Shown here one piece after another: positions 50,100-61,800 of a DNA stretch of 64,000 nt (positions are counted from its first letter, which is position 1; every line of letters begins with the position of its first letter). Source of the stretch: Acanthopleura granulata (taxonomy: Eukaryota > Mollusca > Polyplacophora > Chitonida > Chitonidae); contig JABBOT010000005.1 of assembly GCA_016165875.1 (NCBI GenBank), positions 20,709,203 to 20,773,202 of the forward strand. The letters are read 5' to 3'. The position numbers and the translations under genes were made by a program. The notes below the pieces were generated by a model. The model worked only from the letters and a program-made list of their open reading frames with translations. It made no database searches and had not been told where the DNA came from.

Positions 50100-50518
50100 C
50101 TTTCGCACGCTCGTAATATCCAACTGGCTATAATCCACAAAGACAGCATAAATACTAGCAAAACAGTTCCCGGGCATATGGTCATTAGTGTTTTTAGTAC
50201 GAACCGTGTGTCAAAGTTTATTCGGTTCAAAGCGCCAATACTCCGAGATGAGGCGTCGGTGAAGAGCCGACTGTGTAACAACATCACCCTGCATATTAGA
50301 TACAAACGAAGGAACATGGGTAAAGACAAGAGAATGTCCACCGGCACTTTTTGGCTTGTCACGATGCCATCATCAGCGTGAGTCGTGGTCCACATGAAGT
50401 AGAAATCCCCCGGAATCGGGTGAACAGCACAAGCGAGGAATTCCAGGAACATTTGAACGCTTCGTCTCCAGGAAATTGCAATTCGCCAATCTTCCACGCA
50501 GTTGTCCACCGCAAACAG
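50100..50518 (-). CDS. SK: SK channel exon: S2-S3 loop, S3, S4, S4-S5 linker, S5
   Basis: This exon reads [16 protein letters not shown], then an S3 segment containing the strongly conserved CAVHPIPG motif, S4 with [18 protein letters not shown], the SK signature [16 protein letters not shown] of the S4-S5 linker, and S5 with [10 protein letters not shown] through [12 protein letters not shown]. The S4 has only the two or three arginines typical of SK channels, which fits calcium rather than voltage gating. The acceptor is a pyrimidine-rich tract ending TGTTTACAG just before the first CTG. The donor is AAAG|GTAAGC. The exon enters in phase 0 and leaves two bases (AG) that make a serine codon with the next exon. 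In vertebrate SK proteins the residue before this point is the Q of a YHxREIQ motif at the end of S2; that part was not found upstream. Confidence 0.96.
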
Positions 50519-52769
50519 CTGTAAACAGACAATGGTGAAAGACATACTGAAAGCGTGAATATCATAAACAGAAGGTGTTATTCACGGAAATAAAACTTCG
50601 TGTCAGATACCCATATGTGTAAATAATGTTTAATGATAAATGCTGATTATTTAAGGAGATGTCAATGAATATTAAGATTCAGAAAATCTAATTCGTAATG
50701 GAATATGGCACTTAGAAGTCAAATCTGTCCGTATCATAGATAAGGCGGTGCTGCCGAAAAATTACTAATATCATTTGAGAGTGCGAATTCTTTAAAGGAT
50801 CTGTTATTTAATTATAGAATTACACCACATAAACTATGATATCTCTTAATATAATATGCTCATGTTACACCGCGATGGTAAATGTCATTTGTAGTATCCA
50901 ATAGAGCGATTCTCGAATTCCAAGGGTCAGTCACAGCCGTTGTGCCATCGGGCTTATTGTAGATTTTCCAAGTATGAACGTGCTAAAATAGCGGCAATTT
51001 AAGTGAGTGTGGTTTAAGATTCCGCCCGGACAAAATTGACATAGTCCATGGCTCTACAATGAACGTGCTGCATTACCTACTCCGAGGCATCCCAAACACA
51101 ACCATTAAGCCAATTTTGTCGATGGTTTCTTTTGTTAGTAATCCACGTACTCTTAGACAAGGCATGTGCTTCACGTCTTGAGTAGGGTCTGCGACATGCC
51201 GGGGTTATTATGAGAAGCATGTGGCTCAAACGTTATGTTTGTAAGTCGTTTCGTGGACAAAAGTGTGGTTATTCCTGCCATGGCAAAACTTCGATTCTGT
51301 GATCAGATCGACGAATATATGGCAAACATATTGGGCCACTTTTGTTTGACTTTCCTGTTCCGTTCAAGTGCATCGGGGTTTGAATGTCGGCGAGAGTTCG
51401 AGACAATCTGGCCGACAAGCCTGGTGAAAAAGTTCCATTATTTCATTACATTATCCAATAGCTACTTAATTCCTGAAGGCTTTTCAGATAAATTTGATGT
51501 GCTGTAATCATTATTCTGTTCAATTAAGACAACACTTTTTTTAGAGAAAATATCAGATATTTTCGTTGGAATTTTACGCCTTAAAAATTTATCATCCGTA
51601 CTGCCATTAATTTTGGATCAGTTTCACTTGCCAAAAAATATTGATTCGTTACGTGTCGAACAGCATTCGTGTTATGTTACTCTCGTTTGACCGTTCGATT
51701 TAATGAAAGTTTTAAACAAGATGGTGACCGTTCGCTTAGCTGACCCATCCGCCGATGATTTGTGGATCACTCCACGGTCAAAGGCAATAACATTTCCATT
51801 CATGCGCTTAAATCGGATTTTCTGCATTAGAAAACAATTAATTATTTCCAAATGGGTCGTAAGCTGATCATTTCTCAATTCTTGTCCCTTAAGCGAACTG
51901 AACTGCCTTCAGCCATCCGCTTAGGTCATGCCGGTGAACTCAAGGCTTTAGGAAGTTCGAGGACAATTATTTAGCCATTGGCCAAATCGGAAGTTCTTAA
52001 CGAGGCTATAGATCATGGCATCTGTTAGCCATTAAGTTAACTAATATCCTTAAATACGGGCCCTCCATTGATTCATATGCATGCATATTCGTGCAACACA
52101 CCAACTGGAATGTGGGAGATACTTACCCCAAATGTCTGATACGAACATTCCATTACTATTCATGCCATGCATAATCATGCTATCTATGACTATTTGAACC
52201 CCATGCGGTTTGAATCGTGTGTGTACTGTTGCGGTGAGGGCGTTGATTAGGTGAGGTGCTTTTAGAACACGGCGTGCGAATATTTCTAACATATCCCCAT
52301 CAAAAAATAATGTATGCATGATAAAAACTTTTCAAGATGCAAGTAGTGCGTAATTTTAGATCGGAACACTCAATAACCCAGGCACCAGTGAATCACAGGG
52401 AATTGCTCTGTGTTGGGATGTAAGGCTATATTAGGTTAAAGTCACATTTCAGCAGCTTTAATCGTCAAAGTATTGCAAGTGAATACCAAGGAAAAATGCT
52501 AAACTGAAGAAATAGATTAAAACATGGCGCTGAGGAGCAAAAAAGTTAAGGTGAATAGAGGATTAGTGTTAAAGTCTGAAAGCCTTCACATTTAACCACA
52601 TGACGTGAAGAAACTACCCCGATGTTTTATTTCTAAATGGTATACAAGAGTGCTGCCTAGAGAAGACATAGGCCTACTTTGTAGTGAAAGGGTGGAAAGA
52701 CGACTCCATCTTCTCCTTTCAGGGTTGTCAGGCACATATGCCACGTGCAATCAGCCTGGTTTGGTTCAT

Positions 52770-52848
52770 GTATAAACCTTAACGCCGTCGCATAAGGGAA
52801 ATAATTCGAACCACGACCATTCCCACCAATCAAATAAAAAAACCTGCC
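52770..52848 (+). repeat. Diverged SINE family A 3' fragment
   Basis: TAACGCCGTCGCATAAGGGAAATAATTC and later CCACCAATCAAATAAA follow the family A 3' region with changes. Confidence 0.45.
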
Positions 52849-55800
52849 GTTTTCTACTCACGACATTAAGCCTTAAGCTTTATTCACGTCAACATATCTT
52901 ATTTATTATTTTCAATCATTAATTCTCAATTTATTAATTATTAATTTCTGCCATTACTCTCGGACACAATTCCCAAGTCCATGAGAGTAAAGTAACAACC
53001 CATATGGCTTCCAATAGGCAGTCACTGGTCGCCACCATATGGGTTGGAATGTTGCCTTGGTGGCTTTAAACCTCAACCATTCAACCATAAGTCACTGAGG
53101 ATGTCTTTCTGAAAGAAAACGAGTTTGTTATACAGTATAAATAGCAGCTACAGTGCTGGTCTTCCAAGACAAGATATCCCACGGCTCTAAAACCGGAAAC
53201 CTTATCATGGAAACAAAGGCGAAGCGCAATCAACCATTCCTGTCTTCCCTTTTTATTAAATACATCAGGACAGAAGAGAATGTATACATAATATTTTATC
53301 TGATGCTATTCAAATTCAGCATCGGCTTGTCTGACATTCTTCATTTGTTTTGTTATTTTTGAGTGTTTTTTGAGCAATAAAAGGAAAAACCAGGAACGCG
53401 CGACGAGTGAAGACTAACGAAGCGACATATCAAGTCATTCAGCACGCAAGGCAAGTAAAGCGCAAAAAGGAAAAAAAAAACAAAAAACACGACGGTGTTG
53501 GACAGTAACCTAGCATATAGGTTTCTCTGTGGCGGAGGTCAATACATGAAATATATTATCTGATACTATCAGCCATAATATACCATCCAAAATTGATTGT
53601 TTTTGTTTTGGAAAATATGCTAGGAAACAATATGCAGCTGAAAATACTACTGATATATTAGTTGTCTTGCTCCGTGTTAGACTAAGCGTTACAGCCATCA
53701 TATCAAAAGGTTAGTGGTGTGCCACTGGGGTGTAGTTGGAACTGGACATTTGCTCAGTCGACACTTGCTACTGGCCTCGTCCAGAAGTCACAAACGCGCA
53801 GTTCGAAACCAAGAGGGGTCGGGCGGGGGGTTGGGGGTAGCCGAAAGTTCAGTCTGGCCTGGTTCACCAAACACACAAGGGAGGGTGGGATGAGGGTAAC
53901 ATCAATTGCTACTGCTAACACTTTTTAAGCCTCCATCCCAAAAGATGTCTATATTACCATATGAGTGTTAAAATAGTATGTCAGTAGGATGTTGTTAGTT
54001 AGTTTGTTTTGTTTCCGAGGCGCCGAGAACATGGCTTAAATATTAGCACAGAACGTTATATTGTTACAGTGAATGGTTGTAATTTTCTAGAAGAAAATTT
54101 AGTTACTTTTTCTGTAAGGATATTTTATAGAAGACAATCGAAATTGTTCTAGCCAAAGCTTTCATGGAAAATTTGCGAGAGGAAGTTTTAACAGTAGCAC
54201 TTCGGGACGAGAACCAAGCGGCAGAGAATGGAAGCCGAGGGACACGGGGAACTCCCAGGGAACTTCCCGTTCTCAGCCCCCGGTCAGGTGACACGGGACA
54301 CAGAAGAGACGTTGGGGAAGGGGGCATGGGCTACTCACGTTATCTTGTATTTCCTAAAAGAGAAAAACAATTCAGGTGATACAAAGAGAAACAGTCACAA
54401 ACTGGAACAACTAATATCCGGTGTGGTCTGCGTAAGCCATATATAAAAGAATCCCTGGTCAATCAAATCACAGTTTTCATATATTTGCACAATTCGTTTC
54501 TATAATCAAAGCTGTTATGCAAAGCAATGGAAATATTATCAAGTTGCCTCATGACAGTACAAAAGTTCTACGGTCTCTGATGCGTTTGGGACATTCAGTT
54601 CTACGTTTACCAAGCTCCTATACAAACATATGCCACTACATATTAGTCGTTTTGTCATTCCAGACAGTATGTATTTTGTGCAGAAAAGGGGTAAGTTCAG
54701 ACTTCATATATTTCCGTTAGGTCGTGTCAACTTAGTTGCATTCAGTTCTTGCTCAGGCGAGATTTCATTAGGGCGACGTAATACAACTAATACTACACAG
54801 AAAGATATTTTACCTGATGTTGGACGTTTACTTTAGTCTACAAGAATGGTTACAACCTTTAAAACTTACACTTAAGCCCCATTCCTAACATGTCTCAGAA
54901 GTACTTATCTGCTGACAAACTTTACTTATCGTGGAATATGTCAGTGACAGTCACTATACAGTAAAATATACAGACATATGAATGCATTTCAGTATTCTTA
55001 TTTACTTCTGATTGAAATTAAAGCCTGTGTTTTCTTTTCTTCGGGCATTTTGTTTTTCTGAGTACTTTTAACATTTCAATTTAAGAACATAAGCGAAACA
55101 AAACTTGTGAAAATCTGTCACATAGCTATGCTTTCGTTTATGTCTTTTGTCCTGCCTCGTCTTTTTGCGTATCACTCGTATCACAGCGACAGAGATAATC
55201 GCTACATTAGCCTTCCTAATCAATAAATCAAAACCAATCTCGATCAACCTTTAATTTTATCAAGTCAGGCAAACATTCCTATATGAACTCAAGGCCACGG
55301 AGATTTTTATTCATAAACAGAGGTGTCAAAAGCGTAAATAGCCCAACCACAGAATGATAGTATTGCATTTAACCGTTAACACAATACAACCTTTAAATCA
55401 ATGCAATCCTTAAAGCAATAAAACAGCACGATAGTCAATTCAGAATCACACACAATACAATCATGAGCTGAATACAACCGATGGCATATTAACACAACCA
55501 TTTACCGTTTATAGGTGTATTGTATTGTCAATGAACACCACAAACACAATAGGCCAACACTATTTGCAATAAGGAATTCTGACTCCTGTCCATCCAATAA
55601 TATCAAATATGGGCTTTACAAAATAGAGTTATCGACAGCAATAATCGATTCGTACATTATTTACTTGGCTCGCTGAGTAAAATTCGTTGTATTTTGAAGT
55701 CAGTTTTTGTTGCTTGAGTCCTTGTAAAAAAAGCAGGCAATGCTGTTATTGGCAAAACATGCGGCTTAGTAGTTAGCCAATACGCGTTATCTTGGAATCC

Positions 55801-56589
55801 AGCAAATTCTGATGCAACATTCACCCGTCACACATAGAAGCCAGCCAATAAACTGAGGCCTTGACTTCAGACATGGCAGCCTCTAAATTTTATTCATACC
55901 TTGTCATGAAATGTGACGCCAAGGACTAGTAACAATTAGACTTGTACAGCCCAGGGTGGCGTGAAATTGCCACTTAAGTTGCTATGGAAAAGCGAAAACA
56001 TTTACCGGGCGAAGGGCGGTGCTTTTCTCCGGTTTTCGCTCCGCATACACCTAACCCGCCTTTATAGATAGCTGGACAAGGCGTTTATTTCTTTGATCTT
56101 TCCTTAACGTCAAGAATGGCAACAAATTAAACAACACTCGTATAAATAAATACTCTTTGTGTGAATTTTTAAAAAAAAATACAGAGAAAATACAGTGTTA
56201 CTAGGAAGAAGCTATTTAATAAAATTTTCAACAAATTAAACACAGCAGTGTTAATGAAGAAAGTGATTTTGAAAAACCTTATAGAACACGCAGCTAGCAG
56301 CTATCAAAAACCCTGTTATTTTTTCGAGACCAACACACATACTCTGTTATAAAACTATTGTAAAATTAAGTAAATGCCTGGCAACAAACTGTCATTTGTT
56401 TTCACTTTAAAATAACGGTCATAATATGCGTAAAATCTTCGTGTGAAATAATATGTGAACCCCACACAGATCACGTGTTTCTTCTGTTACTGGTGTTTTA
56501 CCGCTAAAGCGGTTGTAGTGGTAAAACCGTCATAGAAATAGCGGAGTGGTAAAAATACAGGCTTTTCTAACAGTGTGTCAGAAGGACTC

Positions 56590-56675
56590 CTCGTCGTCAC
56601 ATAACTGAAACACCGTTACGTACGACGTTAAACCCAAGCACTCACTCACTCATTCACTCATTCACTCACTCTAAC
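56590..56675 (+). repeat. SINE family B 3' end with (CACT)n tail
   Basis: CTCGTCGTCACATAACTGAA, CGTACGACGTTAAACCCAAG and then repeated CACTCACTCACTCATTCACT. The first part matches the 3' end of the element at 34500-34858 (minus), so this fragment shows the family's tail. Confidence 0.7.
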
Positions 56676-58235
56676 AGTGTGGAACGTTGCGTTGTGTGTC
56701 ATATCTCGTATATCCATAAGCCAACTCCATTTTGTAGAAGGACGCCGTACTATGCTGTATAGTACTTTCTGCCTCAGTTTAGTGGCATCTGTCCACACCA
56801 TTCCTATACCTTATATGGCAATGTAGCACTACCACTTACACTGTATTTGCTTTGCTTGTAAGCCTTACACATATGTTTGACTGCGTGCATCATGATGGTC
56901 ATTGACTACCTGTGATTCAAAAATTTCGTAACGAACATAATTGTTAAGCAGCCTACTTCCATCACATCATTCACAGAAACTAACAGCAAAAACTTATAAG
57001 GCAACTAGGCCTAGCTAAACAATCTGTCTGTTGCATAGTATGGAAAACAAACACAAACCAAAACTTCCTCATTATTCCTGTGAGGCAAAGAGAATATGGT
57101 TCTTTTTCCCCTTGGCTAAATAGGTTGATGTTTCCCTGGAACAGCACGTGCTGCTATAGTCCAATCTCTTTCGTCCTTTCATTATATTTACAATAAGAAT
57201 GTGCGATGGTATCAGTAAAGAAAAGATGTTGCCGGGAGCTGGTCAGCTCAAGTAGGTCGACAAGGGGCACGCTACGGGACTGGGTTAACAGGCGTTCCTC
57301 GGCTGTTTGGGGGGAAATGAGGTTCCATTTGGATCGGTGTTTTACAGATGTAGATCCGTGCACGGTCCAGCATTTAGGATCGGTGTGCCACACTGGAACG
57401 GAAATTCAATTTCCCGTGTTGAAATACTAACGTCTAAGCTTATCAGGTGATACACGTTTAACCTAGAGGAGTGAAATTGGGGGCGGGAGGAGAAGGGGTG
57501 ATTATGTTCAGTGCTTTTCCAGTAGTAGCTGAAAAGCGAGGAGTTCAGTCCCGAATTTGGTCAGGGCGAACACTTCAAAGTCGACAATCTTTAAACTTCC
57601 ATCGATTACTTTGACAGTCAGATAGGCCAAGTTGTTGACACGATATCGGTGTACACTGACTTAATCAGGTGTTGTGTCTGGTGTCTTAAAGTGCCACTCT
57701 GGTCAGAATACAAATTGCTTGGAAATATTACAATGATATGAAAGAAATCCTACGGAGTGAGCCTAACACCATATTTCAAAAGGATTTTGATGAATAACAC
57801 TATTTAACCCATATAATTGAAGTTTCCTTGAAAAACAAAATCTTCTTCTGTGTCCGGAAAATTTTCCTCGTGTGACGTGATAAAATTTCCTGTATGACGT
57901 CGAATTAGGCAGATGTGACGATGAGTAAGGCATTTATGCTGGGATTACGTCAAGAGCGTTTGAAAGAGCAGCGTCATATGTGTATACACGTCAGCGATTG
58001 ATAACGTCATGTGTTCGTGGCTGATATCACACCAGGCAAAGTGGAAGTGACAGAAATATTTTGTTGCCGTCTACTCTGAAGAACGTACAATATCGGTTTT
58101 ATTAAAGCACAGTTGTGTTGACACCAAAGTAGCTCTTTAACCATGTCCTGTCTTCTATAGCAACAATGTAAACATGGCCGCAATTTATTGGCCAGGCCCT
58201 AATGGTACAAGAAGACGTACATATGGCAATAATGA

Positions 58236-58432
58236 ATTTATTTATTCATTGGTGTTTTACGCTGCACTCAAGAATATTTCACTTTTACGACGGAGGCCAG
58301 CATCATGGTGGGAGGAAACCGGGCAGAGCCAGGGGGAAAACCACGACGATCCGCAGGATGCTGGCAGATCTGCCTGCGTACGACCGGAGAGGAAGCCAGC
58401 ATGAGCTGGGCTTGGACTTGGGCTGGGCTTAA
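58236..58432 (-). repeat. SINE family A, head truncated
   Basis: TTATTTATTCATTGGTGTTT followed by CTCAAGAATATTTCAC, GGTGGGAGGAAACCGGGCAG and GAGAGGAAGCCAGCATGAGC: the family A 3' two-thirds in minus orientation. Open frames across it are repeat-derived. Confidence 0.85.
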
Positions 58433-58828
58433 TTAGATGATCCATGCACTAAATTGTCTTCTTTATAGAGGCAATTTTGATTATCCCAGATGCTTAGTTT
58501 GCCTATCGGTAGATTGTTGGGAACAAAGACTTCGTAGTTTATTTCTTGGTATTAGAAAGGCCTACAGATAGGGAATGAATCTTCAAATCAATCCCATTCT
58601 TCTCAGTTGTCTCTGTTACAATTTTTTTCGCCATGAACACAAGGTGAAGTCTGGAAGAATGTTTGAGATAACCTGACGACTTCCTGATATCTGGAAGCTA
58701 CAAACATATCTCGGCTCTCAGCAAGGATCTTCTTGAACAGCTACATCAGATAACTTAAACCCACTTCACTCTCTCACAAAGGAAGTCAAACTAACAATGT
58801 GAATGCCCTCGAGCGAAAGAGCTATATG

Positions 58829-58882
58829 GCGTGGCCGAATGGTTAGACGCCCAGGTTCGACCTCATCCCAAGAGTTGTAAAA
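58829..58882 (+). repeat. tRNA-like fragment
   Basis: GGCGTGGCCGAATGGTTAGACGC followed closely by CAGGTTCGACCTC resembles the A-box and B-box of a tRNA-Ser/Leu-like SINE head, but the space between them is too short for a tRNA gene. Confidence 0.35.
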
Positions 58883-61800
58883 GCCTGAAAAATTGGCAAT
58901 CTTGGTGGATTCCTAGCTTGAGGCTATATGTTAATGGGGAGCCATTTTAAAAGTATTTCGGACCCAAATCTATTGCTCAATCCTCTAATATGACGATTTG
59001 TGGGCAAACTGATGACGTAGTACTCGTGTATTACAACATCAACGGCCCAACTGGCCGAGTCGCCATGGCGAGGTATTCCATTGTTAACCAGATCATTATC
59101 AAAAATATTGTACGCTGGTAAAACGGCTGGTTTTTAGTGTCAATATTTAAGAAGTGCCATCCTTTATGGGACAGCAATGAGGCCGTCCAACTACAAGGAG
59201 CTATCGTTGTGATAACTTCGAAATAAAATCGAAGGAGACATAAAATCCCCTAGAAAAACGATTAAACCCTAAAACCTCAGCCAGTATCGCCATCAGGCCT
59301 ACAGGTAGATCCGTGGATATTCTGCATCCACCCCAAACAACTTCGTTTAGTAACTCTCTCCAAAGCACGTACCGAGACTTGATTACGCGCTCGTCTACTT
59401 CACAGTTGCCTTATTGATCCGGTTATATTATTATTCTCCGGAAGGAACCTATTCGAGAAAGTCGACAGAATCTACCGCGCGAAGTCATCATAAAACACGC
59501 CGCTGGCCCACGGGGGATAGAGTACACACTCGACTAACAGCGGTATCGACTGGATCAAGCGATTTAAGATTTCACGTTTTCGCAGTTCTCTTTGATGTGC
59601 AAAGCGTTTCCATTTATATTACCACTTCAAGCCTTCGATCGACTCGTGTGCATACTAATGGAGTGAAAGGTCTAGTGATTTAACAAACTTCCGCACTCTT
59701 TTCTCATTTACTATGACACGGTGATCTAAGTTTCCTTCAGAAAAGTCGCATAGCGGTTTCCGTACGCGCCGCGTCATCTTGCATTCAGGAGACCAGTGAT
59801 TAGGATATACTGGTAATTTAAAAATGTCTCCTCTCCGATAAATAATTCATTGACGCCATATTCATATGACGTGCACTTTAATCTCAACCAGCAGCTGCTT
59901 CTAAACAATGACTCCGAAAACAATTTGTACATTCCTGTTATTCCTGTAGACACACGGACAGATTCAAACTAATATGCTGTGGTTTCGTTGAGGCGTAAGA
60001 TAAAAAAAATAACGTAGTGACAGATGTTGGCTTAAAGGCAGCAACAGAAATCATCTTCTTTATTTAATGTCAACCTGTCATTTACAATTTCATTTTCAAT
60101 TTAGCATTTGAAATGTGAATCTGTCGCAGTGTTAATAATGTACAACTAGAATGTGCAGCATCCAGTTATCACAGAGTAACTTTATATTTCATAACTTTTA
60201 AGGGCTGACTGTTTAAATGTGCGTTAAGAGCTTCTTTCGGTATTATCACCATCTAACGTTTAGCTTTTAAAATACATCTAAATTTCCGAAACCTGATTTG
60301 ATTCAGACATAAATAATATCTATTATGATGGTTTTCTTCGAAAATTTAACATGCAATGTCCATGTTGTAGCTCAATAAAGGTGCCGTTATTTACGGGTAA
60401 ATTTGTCCGTATCAAGGTATATGAAATTGACCCCTGAGTTCGATTATCTCCGAATGTGCGACGATACAGTCACATGTAGTTAATCAGGCCTTGTCCAATG
60501 AGCCAGTGGCTCCGTGTCTAGCTCTGTATTTCTACTCCTGTTTTAAGTTATCAGGTTAGCCGGGCTTATGCCAAAAGCAGTGGTTTTGCTTATCGAACGC
60601 CTGTCCAGTTCCACCACGTCAATTCGTGGGAATGACTATAAACACCAACAGAATGATTAAATAAATTGTTTCATAGTATGAACAAAATGCATAAAAATGT
60701 TTCTAAAATTACACATAAAAGCTATCCAGCTGTTTTACGATTTTCGCTCTCAGGAGCCAGCATAGATATTAGTAGGGCGGTTGCTACACGCAGTTATAAA
60801 TGTTAGTCCTTCAGGGGGAAACGACTGACAGGAGGTCGCAATCAAATGGGCCAATATTTCACCGATTCCCATTAAAACGGCAGCTGTCTGGCTAGACGAT
60901 TTGTCGATTGTCCATAACAATCAAGCCCGTCCATGGAGTTAACGTGACCATTCCCAGTTAGAATATTAATGGCGAAATACACAGGACGATTTACAGCTTG
61001 CTTCAGAGAGAAATGTCAACTCCAGAGACGGTCTCGTATATCCAATATCGGCATCACGATGCGACTGGACAGCCAAGTTGCCTCGGATGACCGTTATTTC
61101 CATCTTGTCTCATCTGCCATATGGAGATGCGTGGGTATTTAGGAGTATTAAACCCACTACAACCAACTGCCGCACAGCCCGTCTTCTATTATGCAACTGT
61201 TCAACGCAGCAACGTGAGATAGCAAAACAAGAAACGAGCACCTGAGTTGCTGGGCAACAACGCGCGGTTTGGACTTTTACTTCCATCTGATATTGCTTTC
61301 GTGCTTGGGTGGCAGGTGTTTGGTAAGCTGACACAACGAGCCGAGATTAAACTGCACGGGTCGGGGCCTTCGTTCAAAGCCATCCATCAAGCACAAGCCA
61401 GCAAACATTTGCGACCGAAAAGACATCAGCAGAAAGTGACAACGAAACTTGTCATGAGGGTGGGGAGGGGTTAAACTGCGAAGTTTTCAGGTGTGGTTGC
61501 CAGACGATCTGGTGTCCAGTTAAAGTAAGCTAGAACTGCTGCCATGGGGTAACGGGGGAACAGTTCGCGCCAAGTGAGTCCAGCCTAACCTGGGGTGTAT
61601 AGGTCATTCCTGACCGGCTGTGGTCAGATCCCAGTTTCACAGTTTCTCGAGTCAGATTAAGCACAACCAACAAGTCGATACTCTGTTCGACTGTTTTGTG
61701 GACAATGATATAATACAGGTTATCGACGACAGGTAATATGGCACAATCAACTAAAATTATTTTTTTTGTGTGTATTTGCATAGAGCCCCGTCACCTAAGT

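Larger units (their letters stand above)
27734..50518 (-). other. SK: SK-type calcium-activated K+ channel gene, 3' part (span of seven identified exons)
   Basis: Seven exons on the minus strand, in transcription order 50518-50100, 41781-41646, 40481-40371, 37994-37867, 37118-37049, 28829-28728 and 27916-27734, join without a frame break into 1149 nt (382 codons plus stop). Their lengths and phases fit exactly: 419 nt ending in phase 2, 136, 111, 128 ending in phase 2, 70, 102 and 183. The order of domains (S3, S4, S5, pore, S6, calmodulin-binding domain, coiled coil) is that of SK/KCNN channels, which open when calcium-loaded calmodulin bound to the channel's C-terminus pulls on S6. They act in the plasma membrane, in neurons and muscle in known animals. 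The part before S3 (cytosolic N-terminus, S1, S2) was not found; known SK proteins carry it, so the gene is incomplete here. A polyadenylation signal candidate lies about 150 bp past the stop. Confidence 0.95.
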
